From: Echinometra lucunter
Taxonomy: Eukaryota > Echinodermata > Echinoidea > Camarodonta > Echinometridae
Length of the DNA stretch: 64,000 nucleotides
Reading direction: 5' to 3'
Assembly: GCA_029962745.1 (NCBI GenBank)
Contig: CM057162.1
Coordinates: forward strand, 6,694,655 to 6,758,654
The notes under the pieces were generated by a model. It searched no databases, had not been told where the DNA came from, and saw only the letters and a list, made by a program, of their open reading frames with translations. The stretch's first letter is position 1; each line of letters starts with the position of its first letter. The translations under genes and the position numbers were made by a program. This document shows, in pieces, positions 38,913-51,766 of the stretch.

Positions 38913-39696
38913 AAACTAAAATGTGTGAAAGGGGTCTGTGCATGTGGGTAGGTGAGAATGCGTGTTTATAATTAACTGTAAGTTCGGAGGAAATAAAAAC
39001 ATTAAAAAAGTCGATCCTTCCCCCATCCCCCCCCCCCTCCCCCTCAAAGTGGATTTACGCCTGTCACAACAGCATAAGTCTGCCAAAACACACGATCGCA
39101 AAATACCTGTGAAAAATCTGCCCAGTCATCGGTATTCCTTTGTATTTGATATTTCCAATAGAAATCATGCTTGCGTGAAATAAGATGTCATTGTTATGTT
39201 CGCACAGAACAAGGCTATTGACATTGATCTAAGGCTTGGTTGGTTGGTTGGTTGATTGGTTTTATTTACGATCATAAAAATACATGGTAAAATGTATGAT
39301 ACAATGATATAACATAATATAATATAATATAATATAATATAATATAATATAATATAACATAATATAGTATAATATAATATAATATAATATAATATAATAT
39401 AACATGATCGAGGGATAGCCCGCTTCAGATTAGCTTACATAACTAATCTTTTCTTCCTCGGGGTCCCTTGAAATTAAATGAACATAATTACAAGATTAGT
39501 AGAAAGAAATGATGAAATTGAAGTCAATGAACTTGCAGTGCAAGTTCATATATATCCCTGCCCCCCCCCCCCCCCCCTTGCATACCATAAAGTGTGTGGT
39601 ATCTTTAACTGAAAATCTCGATCGCTATCATTTTCGGTCAAATGTGTCCGGGCCCTAAAGTTACAATTTTCAAATTCAAAAAGAAAAGGTATAAGG
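38913..39696. other. Non-coding stretch with simple repeats and a LINE-like 3' end
   Basis: No gene is seen. It holds C- and G-runs, a (TTGG)n string at 39236-39256 followed by TTTTATTT (on the minus strand an AATAAA plus (AACC)n tail, as at LINE 3' ends), and a long (TAATA)n tract at 39311-39405. A C-run lies at 39561-39578. Confidence 0.5.
39311..39405. repeat. (TAATA)n microsatellite
   Basis: About 95 bp of nearly perfect ATAAT pentanucleotide repeats with a few substitutions. Confidence 0.9.
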
Positions 39697-41132
39697 AATT
39701 TACCATAGATGATAACGGGCTAGCCATACTCAGGTAAGAGTTCTCAGAATCCAGCGTATCTGTGTTTCTGTCCATTCCAGTTAAATTCCTTCTTGGTCTG
39801 CCGTCTGAGCCGGCGTCCGAGAAACTCTAGTTGTGGGTTTATTAAAGAATTAAGCAGACAGTATCATTAAAAATCCAATTGTACTACTTTACTTAAACGA
39901 GGATGTGTGCATTTGGTAGAGCAATTACTGTCTGAACAACAAAAGGTCTCGTGTTTGGCAAAAAGTAGATACCATCACAGAGTCCCTCGCATAACGAAAA
40001 TGAAATTGTAGGTTCATAGATCTGCTAGTCGAAAAGTAGGTTTTAGAGAGATTCCTTCCTAAATTCAGAATTGAGCATACCTATTGCTTTTGATAGTTTT
40101 TATGATCATTTTTATTTACAGAGAAACATTTGTCACCTAGCAACAAGTGGTGGAGGGGCAAAAGTTTACCATTTTCAATTTCCTTTTCAAAATACGTGTA
40201 TGTTCTATCGGGGATTTGCCAAATGAACCTGAACTTATGCTTGCGTTTCGAAAAGTGTATTCAGGTGTATCAATTGTTCTGCCACAACTGTTTATTTTGC
40301 GGGATACGTAGTTGCCAAAAATAGGATACAATAATACTCTGGCGTAGTAAAAAAAAATCGTTCATTCATGCAATATACTCCGATGCATGTTGAGTGTGTG
40401 CACTGCTATTTTTGAAAACAAATATGTTTCCAAAAATAGCAGAGAACATTACGTATGCATCAAAGCCGTACGCAGGATTTTTTTCCTAGGGGCAAGAATA
40501 TATTCAGTATTTGAAGGAACACGCAAACGAGGGAGCGAAGGGGGAATTCTCAATGAAAAGGCAAGGAAAAATCAGAAAAAAGTGGGGTTTTGAAAATTTC
40601 TGAGGGACAACTGTCACCCTGCTCCGCCGGGCTAGCTGCATGCATGTATGCCCGTTCCATAGGGATACATACACAATCACACGCAGGCCAACCATTTCAA
40701 AGACCCTCGTTTTCACGAACATTTGTAGTCCCGAAGCGCGTTCCGAAAACCCTCCTTTTCACAATAAGCCCGTTCCAAAGCCCCCTTTTTTCGTCTCGCC
40801 CGCGGCACATGCCTACCACTTTTGGGGTCCAGTGCCCCCCCCCCCCCGAGCCGACTCCTCCGGGTCTGGGGTTGCCTCTTAATGTCAGGGCTGTGGAGGG
40901 TGGGGGGGGGGGGGGGGGGGGGGGAGAGGGGCCTTGCGGGGTTGCCTTGGTGTGATGGGGGGTTAGTCGTAGCAGTGTTCTTTATGACAAGATCTCACTC
41001 TTCTAGTTTGGTGCAATTTTCTGTATTATTTTTTGTATGCCATTAATTTATGTTTTGAATTGTAATTCATTTTTATTTCAGTTGTCAAACTGCCAGAGGT
41101 GAAGAATTAATCAAATCTATCTACCCATATTA

Positions 41133-42843
41133 TTTCATTTCATTTCATTTCATTTTATTTCCATATCCATGATATCACAAAGTATATAATATAACTCAGA
41201 CATACAAATTACACAATTTATGTTACTGAACGATAAAGCATATAATAATAATGAACAAATTTGGATATGGGGGGAACATGCAAAAAAGCAAAGCTTGTTA
41301 CAAGGCAAGTTCCCTAAAATAACAGTATGTAATAATCATAAGTTATCCTTAAACAGGAAAATAACTCAATAAGAACGGACATTCTTGCTATATACGTATA
41401 CAGTTTGAAAAAAGGAAAAAGTAAACAATATATATATTACTACTTATATAGCAATAGAATAATAATAGTGCACCTGATACTAAGAACAGAACAGAAGGAG
41501 GAAGAGAGAGAAAGACAAACAGACAGACGAGATATACATGAGAGAGGGACAGGTAGAACAGACATGACATAACATGAAGACAAAAACACAACTATACAAA
41601 TACATATAATCACATATAGGGCTAGTAAGATAAGACAAGAAATAAGAGGTCAGCGTACAGTGTATCTATTGACAGTAGCAACAGCATTTGAGATGACAGT
41701 ATATTATCAGAATTGTCATGTAAGCTTGCGCATGTGTGAGTAGTTTAATATTTATGAAGTAAGAACTTTTTCAATTTACATTTAAATGAGAGAACACTGA
41801 GAGATTTTTTAATTTCGTTCGGTAGCGAGTTCCACAGTTTGGGTCCTGTATAAACAAATGTCTTTTGAGCAAAAAGAGTACGCTTTAATGGCAAGTGAAT
41901 ACAGCTAGCCTGTCGGGTAGGATATGAATGGATCGAGTTATTCGAAACAAACATAGGAGAAAATATGGACGGAAGGTTGTTCGTATGTAAATTATACATG
42001 AAGAGGCCTAGTTGTAACTGATATAACTCATATATCTTTAAGAGTTTGTTTCCTCGAAATAAGTCACTTGTGTGAGAACGGGGTTCAGCATTAAATATTA
42101 TTCTAAGTATCTTTTTTTGAAGTAAATATAATCTGTTAAGTAACGAAGAGCAGGCATTGCCCCAAGCAAGTATCCCGTAGTTGATGTAAGGTGAAATTAG
42201 TGTGAAATAGAGCATTAGTAAATTGGTTTGTGGAAGAACATGTTTAAGTTGCATAATAACACCTATGTTACGGGCAGTTGTTTTACATACATTATCAATA
42301 TGTATATTCCAGGAAAGTTTGTTATCTATTGTAACTCCAAGAAATTTGGTCGATGTAACCTCTTCAATAACAATACCATCAAATATAACAGGTTTGGGAA
42401 AATTATTCAGGATATTACTAAAGAGCATACTTTTTGTTTTTTGCAAATTTAAGGATAGCTTATTGGCTTTTATCCACTCTGAAACACGAGAAAGTTCTTC
42501 ATTTACTTTGTCGATCAATTCAGTGGGATCAGGGTGGGAACAAAAAATATTAGAGTCGTCGGCGAAGAGGATGAATTCCAAGAAATTAGAAGAGTTTCGA
42601 ATGTCATTAATATATATGAGGAAAAGAAGTGGACCTAATAAGCTCCCTTGCGGAACACCGCAAGAGACAACTTTACTACAAGAAGATACACCATTGACAA
42701 AAACAAATTGTTGACGATTAGTTAAATAACTACTAAGCCACTCTAAAGGTCTCCCTCGAATTCCGTAGTGTGACAATTTACGTAATAATATATTATGGTT
42801 TATAGTATCGAAGGCCTTGGAAAGATCTAAAAAAATTATTATC
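41133..42843 (-). mobile_element. 5'-truncated non-LTR retrotransposon (LINE)
   Basis: The insertion is 1,711 bp with target duplication TATTA (41128-41132 and 42844-42848). The other segmental copy has the empty site near 61550. The element reads on the minus strand. The 3' end is at the left, with a 3' UTR of about 600 bp and an (AAATG)n tail (41133-41160). The 5' end is cut inside the reverse-transcriptase domain, as is usual for target-primed integration. Confidence 0.9.
41745..42841 (-). CDS. Reverse transcriptase C-terminal part of LINE
   Basis: Open from the truncation point to the stop at 41745. Visible motifs in order are FLDLSKAFDTINH (RT motif A with the catalytic Asp), GVPQGSLLGPLLFLIYIND (motif B) and FADDSNIF (motif C with the catalytic Asp pair). 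The C-terminal region that follows contains YPTRQAS and GPKLWNSLP, common in CR1/L2/Jockey-like elements of invertebrates. The endonuclease and N-terminal RT are missing, so the copy is inactive. The remaining frame has no stop, which suggests recent insertion. Clade assignment is inference. Confidence 0.9.
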
Positions 42844-43372
42844 TATTATCTATCAATCTATCTATCTATGTATCATTTTCTGGATCTGAGTCTGATCTGA
42901 GTGCCCCATAATTCGTGATAGTCTTATTTCAGGACAATTAAAAGTGAGCAGAATAATGTGACTTCATACTCTCAGGAGATAAAGATAGCACTTTTTTTTC
43001 TAGAGACAGTGTAAATCATGAATAGTCTCATTATAAACACTAATGTTGGATTTCTCATTTTTAAGGCATGAGCCTAACATGCAATGGGACATGATAAAAA
43101 GCGTGCGTCATCGAGTCTAACGTGGAAATAGGGGACGCGTTACACGGGGGGGGGGGGGGGGAGGGGAGGTATCAATCTGCACGGTTAACCCAACGGAAAC
43201 ATATTATGCTTACCGTCGATGATAACGGGAGGGGTAGGTCTTCAGACCTGATGCACCTTGAAAAAACTTTGCCCTTCTCTATCTCTCTACGTGGCGGATT
43301 AATGCTGCCATAATCTTGATATCTTTTATCCTGGCAAATTAATCAAAGTTATGAAAATTAATAATTATAGAA

Positions 43373-43417
<45 letters not shown>

Positions 43418-44045
43418 CTTGCTCTCTCTCTCTCTCTCTCAGTCTCATTCTGTTCCTCTTAACATAGTTTCAAAAGAATAGAGAAATCACCTCGAGGGTA
43501 TTTCAATGGCCTATTTTTATACCTCAAAGAAATCAAGTTTAGTATTTGCATCATTCCAATGGGAACACATGATCGACGGAGTTATACCGAAATTGCCGAA
43601 GATTTTTTTTTCCCCCGAAAAATTTCAATCGTTTTCCCTCCCCCCCCCCCTCTCTCTCCCTCTCTCTCTCTCTTCCTTTCTCTCCCTCTCCCCATTGCTG
43701 TCCCCCTCTTTGAAGACGCTCCCCCTCTCCTCTAAATCTCTCTGTGTGTCATGTTCCCCCCCCCCCCCTTGGCAAAGCTAGGATTTCATTTCAGGGGGCG
43801 GTAGTGAGCACGCCAAGCGCGCTTCCGGGGGGGGGGGACACTCCCCCCCCCCCCCCCTCCCTTAGCGAAGCGCGGATGCTCCGACATTTCTTTATCATTG
43901 TTCCTTGTCTGTTCCCACTCTTCTTACGTTCCCTTACCTGATTGTTTTCTCGCACACGATTTTTTTCTTCATTTGGGGGGGGGGGGGACAGTCCCCATTG
44001 CACCCCCCCCCCTCATCCCAGCTACGCGCCTGTCCCTCGATCTTT

Positions 44046-44084
<39 letters not shown>

Positions 44085-44189
44085 TGACACCTATCCTCGA
44101 TCGCTCCCCTCCATTTCTTTTTCTCTCTTTATTTGCCTGTTATTTTCCCCTCTCTTCCTTACTGATATAACCCCCCCCCCGTCCCCACA

Positions 44190-44237
<48 letters not shown>

Positions 44238-44583
44238 TCTATCTCTCTGTCCTTGCCTTTCACACTATTTCCTGTTCTGATCCTGGAATATCATTTCAAT
44301 TCAATTCATTTACTCATTTCCATTTAAAAACATTCAAATATATTCATTCATCATAAACAAACAGTTCAAACGTATATATACAGCAGAAAAGAAAAACAAA
44401 TACACGAGCATAACAACATAAGATTAAGGTAAACTGTGAGAATCAAAGAAATGGAAAAAGGAGCACCTTTAGAAAGCTTGAAAAGCTTCTAAATGGCAGG
44501 TGTCAAAAGAAGACAAACTAATATACACAGATATGTTAGCATAACAATGAATGACGCATTTGGATTTGACACCTTTACCCCCC

Positions 44584-44632
<49 letters not shown>

Positions 44633-45400
44633 GGTATATCGAAACTACTTTGCTTTTATAATCCAGTTTACTAGAATTTCAAAATTAGCAAGGAAAAACA
44701 ACGGGCGAGAAACTGTAACAATATTCATGATAGACACAATAAATTCTGTGTTGGGATGTTATACCGAGGGAGAAAATATTTCTATGACATATGATTACCT
44801 GGAAAGACATACTGTGGTCGAATTAAACTTACAATTCAGAACTTCAATGTGGTAATTTATCAAAACAGTGGGAACATTTTTTTTCTCTCTCTCATTCTGA
44901 AAGTAAAATAATTTGTTAACTTATATTCTGAGGGAAATAAACGTATAAAGTTGAAAAAAAATGTGAAGCTGCAATTAGACTAAATTGCGACTTAGTCATT
45001 TGTATACTATATTTCACTGATCAAATATGATAAAAACCTTGTAATGATTATACGTCCATTTTGTTAGTATGTATATATTTTGTATACTGTATATAAGTTA
45101 ACATTCTATTAATCAAACAGAAAAATGTATGATTATGTTTCAAACTTTTGTATTCACCCAATTACATATATTTTGAAAATATCATGTTTCCAATTCATCC
45201 ATAACATGTATGAAAAAGAAATGAAGTTTTGAGAAATAAAAGTCATTGAATAAAAACCAACCAACAAGCAAACAACTTACTATTGACACCGGTGGAGAAG
45301 GTTTGTTGCAGGATGAAATAAGAACCTCGTCTAAATATTTCCTGTTTTCTTACATCTTACGATGGGCTGTCCACCTATATCGCCTGTTTGAAGAAGAAGA

Positions 45401-46642
45401 GCAGATCTTGACTTAAAATCGCAGAAATAGGTCTATATGTATACTGTATAATGTCATAAGAAAAATAATGTCCCTATTATATAGGGAACGCAAAATCTAT
45501 CTGTTATACATTAAAAAAGTCTATTTTTTGAGAGATGAGAGTTGTCAATAAATTAAGGGGAACTGTTCAGGGGAACGTTGAAGATGAGCCATCATCGTTG
45601 TTATGGTAATATTTTAATAAACATCACCAGAATATTGTGACCATACCTATTGGTTCCGGCCCTGATTCATGCTCATGATATAATTTTATTGACGATGTTT
45701 TTATTACTCTTTTGTATCTATAAGGCGAAACGATAAAACAACTTGCATTTTGAGGCCGTTACTATGGCAGCATAATAATGGTATACTAAACACTAATCGG
45801 TGTATGGGTTTCAAAGAGGTTTTGTTCTTCTTGTTGCTTGTCTGGGCTTTTTTTTTATCTTTGGCCACCGTGTTTCAAATAAAATGAAATTTCATTTGTG
45901 ACCCCAGGAGTTCCCCTCTCGCTGCTTGATTATCATTATCATCATCATCATTATTACAGAACCGACGTTTTTAGACTTTTGCAGGGAATAATTCTCAAAG
46001 ACATTTGTGGATGGAATGATAAATATTGAGTTGTTACCTAGGTAATATACCCCTGACCGACAATTATTTTTTACTATTCTCTAGAATCAGAAACCACCCC
46101 AAATTCAACTATATTAGATCATACTATTTAGGGATAACGGTACCATGGCAACAAGATTCTCGCTTGAACTTGAAACCAGAAAGTAAACACTAATTCAAAA
46201 GAAATTCAGAAAGCAACTATTATTCAGACTTTGCAAATAATGCCTGACTGATCAAGAATATAACTCCAACACCTTCGGTTGAGTGCTTCTTTCAAGGTTA
46301 TTATTCAGTCATGAGCAGGATAGGCCTGTGTACATGTATTACGGAACAAGCACCAACGACAATTGCTACATCATAACATAATGCTCAACTTTAGGCCTAG
46401 GCCAAACGCTACACTAATCTAACCCTAACCCTAAATCTAAGCTCACCCACTCATAAACCTCATCCTAATCGTGCATATTTGAAGAAATAAAGCACCCAGC
46501 ATAATGTCGTGTAACCGATAGGCTATCTGGTCGATATAAACTTGATGAGAGAGGTGCAGTGGAAAATAATGTGATTTTTAAAATCTTTTTATGTCAGTTA
46601 TAATGCAGGTACAATGCAATAGCAGAACATTTCATAATCAAG

Positions 46643-46677
<35 letters not shown>

Positions 46678-46779
46678 TTAATATACTCACTTCTGGGTGC
46701 ATTGCACGTGTCTCTCAGAGGAAGACAGTCCATTTCTCTTTCAATTTGATGATTTCACAAATCTTCCACAAGACATCTG
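45401..46779. other. Non-coding interval
   Basis: No gene seen. It contains a stretch (about 46060-46200) repeated at 48065-48207 and a (TG)n tract at 46647-46676. A short CCTAACCCTAA string near 46422 is too short to be telomeric. Confidence 0.5.
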
Positions 46780-46937
46780 AGCCCCATTTCATAAAAGAAA
46801 ATGTAGCAACTCTTACTGGAATGGCAACTTTCATTATAATAGCCAATCAGGAATTAGAAGAATTCTCACTGTTGCCATGGTAGTTACCATTCCAGCAGGA
46901 GTTGCAATCATAGCAACTCTTTATGAAACAGGGCCCT
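46780..46937. mobile_element. MITE, imperfect inverted arms (CATTTCATAAA type)
   Basis: The left arm GCCCCATTTCATAAAAG and the right arm CTTTATGAAACAGGGCCC are inverted copies. The pairing extends inward through TAGCAACTC and ACTGGAATGG for roughly 45 bp. No coding capacity. Confidence 0.7.
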
Positions 46938-47074
46938 AATCTTACATACAACTCCTCTACCTTTCGACAATTACTTGGGAACTTGATTCTTTCACAATTC
47001 AATTGCATGACTAACAATTGACTATATCTTTCGAATGAATATAGGTTCTTTTTATTGTACGGGGGGGGGGGGGG

Positions 47075-47235
47075 TCATAAAGCTGTTCGTAAGTTACGTA
47101 CGACTTTACGCACGACTGGAACATGTTCCTGGGTGCTAATCAGATTCTCATTCATTTACATGTAGCACAAGAAGGTATCACCAGTCGTGCGTAAAGTTGT
47201 TCGTAACTTAATTACAAACAGCTTTATGAAACAGG
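47075..47235. mobile_element. MITE, inverted arms (TCATAAAGCTGTTCGTAA type)
   Basis: TCATAAAGCTGTTCGTAAGT at the left is mirrored by AACAGCTTTATGA at the right. Inner arms CTTTACGCACGACTGG and CCAGTCGTGCGTAAAG pair perfectly. Confidence 0.75.
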
Positions 47236-48064
47236 ATGCCAACCACTTAAAAAAACATTGCAGTATTTTGAGGGATGAAAAGAAGTATTTTAGGTGGGAA
47301 AACAGTTTTTTCACCTTTTCTGCAATAGACATGTGTAGTAATGCAATTTGGGGGGGAAGGGGAGCATTTTCCATGAAACCTGCAGTATTTTTAAATAAAA
47401 AACAGTGTGAAACACTGCGAAAGAAGGAAAATTTAGCATCTCTAGTGTAAGTTTGTACTTCACTTTTACCCTATACATACCTTTAGAGCGATCGGACAAT
47501 TATAGGCAAGAATTAATCTGTTCGGGATCGCTTTGCATAGAGTTTTAGTAACCGAGACATCCCCCAATCATTGAAACTAGACTTTGTGGTAGGTTAAGGG
47601 GACTTTAAAAAAAAGAAAAGCAATTCTGCATGTCTATTTTGCCCCCCCCCCACTCCCATATTTTTTTACAATCTGTTAAAGTTTGCTACTTTGTCGATAT
47701 GATCTCACACAATGAGCAGACATTAACAATTAGAATTAAATGCCCTTCATTACTAGTATCTAGGAAGAAAAATGGAAGAAAATGGTACACAATTTATATT
47801 GTCACATTTGACATAATTAGTTGGATATGCTAAATGTTTTAAGGTATAACTGCTGCTTTATTTTATTCTATTGAAATCAATCACAGTAAAAGAAAAGAAA
47901 AAAAAAAACATGGAAAAACAAAAATAAACTAAAAGAAAAATAAATTAATTAACTTATTCCCGCATAAAACACTAAATAGATGCACATAACAGATGTGTAC
48001 TTGTGATTTATTTCAAAGTTTATTAAAATATATTCCCCAGACCGGCAAGTCAACTTAATCACTG

Positions 48065-48430
48065 TTTATTTTTTACTATTCTCTAGAATCAGAAACCACC
48101 CCAAATTCAACTGTATTAGATCATACTATTTAGGGATAACGGTACCATGGCAACAAGATTCTCACTTGAACTTGAAACCAGAAAGTAAACACTAATTCAA
48201 AAGTAAATATTGTCACATTTGACATAATTAGTTGGATATGCTAAATGTTTTAAGGTATAACTGCTGCTTTATATTATTCTACTGAAATCAATCACAATAA
48301 AAAAAAAAAAAAAACATAGAAAAACAAAAGCAAACTAAAAAAACAAATTCATTAACTCATTCCTGCATGAAACACTAAACAGATGCACATAACAGATGTG
48401 TACTTGTGATTTATGTCGAAGTTTATTAAA
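48065..48430 (+). repeat. Composite local duplication
   Basis: 48065-48207 matches 46060-46200, and 48207-48430 matches about 47799-48020, both in direct orientation with few changes. Two separate upstream segments have thus been joined here. A-rich runs differ in length between copies. Confidence 0.85.
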
Positions 48431-48644
48431 ATATAATGCAATCCATATCAAATCTGTGAAATAACAAACTTTTTGGCACAATAAAATGCAAGTTCAAAGT
48501 CCATTCCTGAAAGTCACTTTGGCAAATCTGAGTAGCATCACAAGAGAATAGGGAGCTTTTGCAAACATGACACGGACATCCTTTTAGGATGCAGCAGTAA
48601 TAAGATATGCGGCCGAGTCATAGTGTTTAGGAGTTTTCACTCTC

Positions 48645-48808
48645 CTGGGGAGCATTTCATCAACATTTGCTGTCTGACAAGTTGTCAGATCTGAAATCTT
48701 TCCTTGATTTTGATTGGCTGAGAAGCATCATTACTATGGCAACTGTCGGATAAAACAGACTGTGTCGGATAAAACATCCAACAAGTCCTTTCATGAAATG
48801 CTCCCCAG
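48645..48808. mobile_element. MITE with 16-bp perfect terminal inverted repeats
   Basis: CTGGGGAGCATTTCAT and ATGAAATGCTCCCCAG bound 164 bp that contain further inverted copies of GGATAAAACA-type motifs. No clear target duplication was read. Confidence 0.8.
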
Positions 48809-50410
48809 TTGATGCGCGGACGTATGACGTAACAATGGGAAGGATATTTCCCAGGCCATGGCCTGGCTAGGCGTGCACGCCAGGCAAGATCTTTAATGGC
48901 TGCACTCATGCTGCACTGATGATAGGTTGGCTATGTGTATTACCATAGTATTACATATGCACTTATGCTGGATAGTGGTTACCCAGCTGCATCCTACATC
49001 GAGAACGGACGTTATTTTGGCTGAGAGCCGTTCTCAATTTCAGCAGGACAGGGAGTTTGGGGGATCTGAGCATAAGCAGTGCAAAATTTTGCGCACGACA
49101 CGTAAAATTAACGTTCGCGTCGTGTCTGCAAAAGCTCCCTAATGATTAAAAGCAGCTGCACATTATATTTAAGTACCGTTTCATATACTGTACAATGTAA
49201 AACTATGAGAGATAACAATTACAGACCTCCCAACCTTCCTGACTGAAAAATAGGGATGATTTTGCTCAAAATTAGGAAAGAAACAGCATTTCCCACAGTA
49301 ATAAGTATTAAATTTATCAAGAAAAACAGGAGAATCATATCGAAACAAGAACTTGGAATGGTCAAAATTCAGTTTCTTTCCTCCAAATTCAGAATGGTTG
49401 AGAGGTCTGCAATGATACACACACACTCGTATCAACATAGCATACCGAGTGAGGTAGTTGAAACAACCACATACAAGTTAACCTGTTGAATACTAAATTC
49501 TCAAAGTGCTATAGCCTTTGTACAGGGGTCCAGGTCCCAGTCCAAGAAGCCACAGGGTTAACACAGTGGGTCATCAGAATTATTTGCAGCTCAGTAAATT
49601 CTCTTTTTGCTTTTAAAAATGAAGAAGGTGTTAGCAGGCCAGTTTCTGTTGTTAAAAATATGAAAACATATCCTTTACCTAAATTTTTTCCATGTACATC
49701 TACTGTCATTATGATCATTTTACACTTAATAACAGATGCACCTGAAAATTTCTTGAATAAATGAGTAAAAGGTAGACATATATGGCAAAGTGAATACTTA
49801 ATTACTGACATAGCTCTAATTGTGCAAATAAAATTATTCACAATTTTCTATTCAAATGGTTTATGAATGATCACATAAAACACACATGTATGCTCTATAT
49901 CCCTGTTATTTACTTTGACTATTTTCCAATTCAGTACATGTACATTGAAGTGAAAATAGAGTAAACAACAGTTCGAGGGTTTAGTGCAACAAAGGGCTAT
50001 CTGCACTTTTGGTCACAACAAGATTTCAAAATCAAAATGATCCAGTAGAGACCAGGAATACATTGGTAATAATGGTTTCTACAGCAAACTTTGCTGCAGC
50101 TGGGTATCACCCAAAATAGATATGGCTATCTGCTTTAAACTGCAGTGTGTCAAAGCAATAAATCTTCATTCCAAGATTTATCAAAATTTCCAAAAATGCA
50201 GACAGCCCTTTGTTGCACTGAAAAATTGAGTTAATAAAAGCTACTCGGAACATATCAAACAGGAAATAACCTTGCAAAATCATGCAGAACAATGATGAAC
50301 ACTTCATTGAAAAGGATACTTAGTCACTTCCTGTTGGTTCGCTTTGTTTTTGTTTTGTTTTTTTAATTAGTAGTTGGCAAAACTCCACAAGAGAATGCCT
50401 ACATGATCTA
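48809..50410. other. Non-coding interval
   Basis: No gene or clear element was recognised. Short open frames here lack splice context and similarity. It lies downstream of the cdca7 candidate terminal exon and could include long 3' UTR or simple intergenic DNA. Confidence 0.4.
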
Positions 50411-50414
50411 TTAA

Positions 50415-50822
50415 CCCATTCGTGACAGAGGTCCACATTTTGTGGTTTGGCCTAATATCTTTTGATGCAAAACCTTAAAAACCATACCAAATACATGAGC
50501 AGAAAGAGCAAAAAATTCTACACAAACTGTGCCCATTTTGGTTGCGTCAATATTCATTGTTTGATGCTGAAAATTTTTTAAAGGAAAATAAGCATTAAAA
50601 TCCTTAAATTGGCAATGTGATAGAAAGTTTAAAATCACTGTTTTCCCCTGCAAATTGGCAACTTTTTGACTTCTCGTCATAATTTCTGTCAATTTATATT
50701 CATTTCAGATACATGACGTTTTATAAGAAAAATGTAGCAATAAAAAAAAAATGTTGGTGTTGCCAATTTGAAGAATAAAAGCTGATCAAATTAGGCTTCA
50801 AATAATTCCTGTCACGAATGGG
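50415..50822. mobile_element. TTAA-flanked MITE, piggyBac-like
   Basis: Terminal inverted repeats CCCATTCGTGACAG and CTGTCACGAATGGG bound 408 bp. Each end is followed by TTAA (50411-50414 and 50823-50826). A TTAA target site fits piggyBac and some Kolobok elements. No transposase frame is present. Confidence 0.75.
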
Positions 50823-51051
50823 TTAATAGAAACAAGATTAGTTATAGGTATATGCCTTATGACAACGTAAGTACAGCATCATTAACAAACCACATTAATA
50901 TGATTTTTCAACAAGTTATATTACAATATAAAGCAATGGGAAAAAAATAACATATTTACACTATTTAAAAACAGGTTACATGAGCTTATCCCATGTTAAA
51001 CATTTTTACTGGGTTTAAAATAACAAACAATTCTTTTGCCTATTTACATAA

Positions 51052-51249
51052 GGGCAATTCCATAAAATATGTACGTCCAACCCCCTATATGTGAAACTTT
51101 CCTGAAATGATTTGTCTCAGCTTTGTAGTTCATATGAAAAAATGTAACACTCTCAAATTCATGGCTTAAGTAGTTCACAAAGTGAAACAAAAATGGAGAA
51201 AAATGGGGGTCGGACGTACAAAAAGGTTGATCATTTTATGGAATTGCCC
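51052..51249. mobile_element. MITE with 17-bp terminal inverted repeats
   Basis: GGGCAATTCCATAAAAT and ATTTTATGGAATTGCCC bound 198 bp, with inner GTACGTCC/GGACGTAC also inverted. ATAA flanks both sides and may be a 4-bp target duplication. Superfamily unknown. Confidence 0.8.
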
Positions 51250-51756
51250 ATAACAGTAGCCTCTACAGTTGTTGTGGTCTTAATTTGTATTATCCTTGTA
51301 AACCAGTTAAATTTGTCACCTTGCCTTTTTTATACCACTTCTTACAAACTATGTTAACACTCTTTAGGGATGGGAAAAAAAGAAGAAAATAAAGCAGGCA
51401 TTATATTGGTTAAAACGCTTTAGGGATGGAAAAAAAAGGAAAAGAAAAACTAAAGCAGGCATAATACTAGTTTCTTCTTTCCAAGTTCTCTAACAAAACA
51501 AGCAACTAAAACAGGTCCATGAAACAAATCAAGTTGGCATCTTACAAGAATTTGGCAGTGCATAACTTTCAAAGAATTTATTTTTGAAGGAGTTGTTACA
51601 AACTTCCTGAGATTAAAAAAAAAGAAAGATATATATTTCAAAATGTTGCAAGCACATAGCATCATCAAATGTGAAGTAAAAAGCAACAATACTTTGCCAT
51701 TAAAAACCAACTGGTTCCTATTGGCAATTGGTCCCCATTAACCCAGTGAAATCAAA

Positions 51757-51766
51757 TTAATCAAGG
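51757..51766 (-). CDS. cdca7: Candidate cdca7 terminal coding piece (stop)
   Basis: Downstream of exon 54040-54176 on the minus strand, a pyrimidine-rich acceptor CACTTTTTCAG ends at 51767. The following bases C CTT GAT TAA complete the split codon to Ser and give S-L-D-stop, so the protein would end ...VKDFLESLD. Family members also end shortly after this point with an SL-containing tail. An AATAAA on the minus strand at 51582-51577 lies about 175 nt further. Plausible but unproven. Confidence 0.45.

Larger units (their letters stand above)
39697..45400 (+). repeat. Segmental duplication, left copy
   Basis: From 39697 onward the sequence matches 60145-64000 in the same order and orientation, with scattered substitutions and SSR length differences. 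The main structural difference is the LINE insertion at 41133-42843, absent on the right. The contents are repeat remnants, poly-G/C and (CT)n tracts (43379-43441, 44049-44082, 44192-44231, 44594-44630). The right copy starts exactly at a gap and runs off the window, so true ends are unknown. No convincing gene lies in either copy. Confidence 0.9.

Noticed and set aside
40590..40955. Open frames rich in P, G and S around 40.6-41.0 kb and 61.0-61.4 kb
   Set aside because: Driven by poly-C and poly-G runs inside a duplicated repeat; reading frames differ between copies.
42223..42714. 163-codon + strand frame
   Set aside because: Shadow of the LINE reverse transcriptase on the opposite strand.
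44493..44855. 120-codon frame and its copy at 63115-63447
   Set aside because: It crosses a (CT)n tract of variable length, has no family resemblance and no splice context.
46417..46440. CCTAACCCTAA telomere-like string
   Set aside because: Only about two units; chance occurrence.
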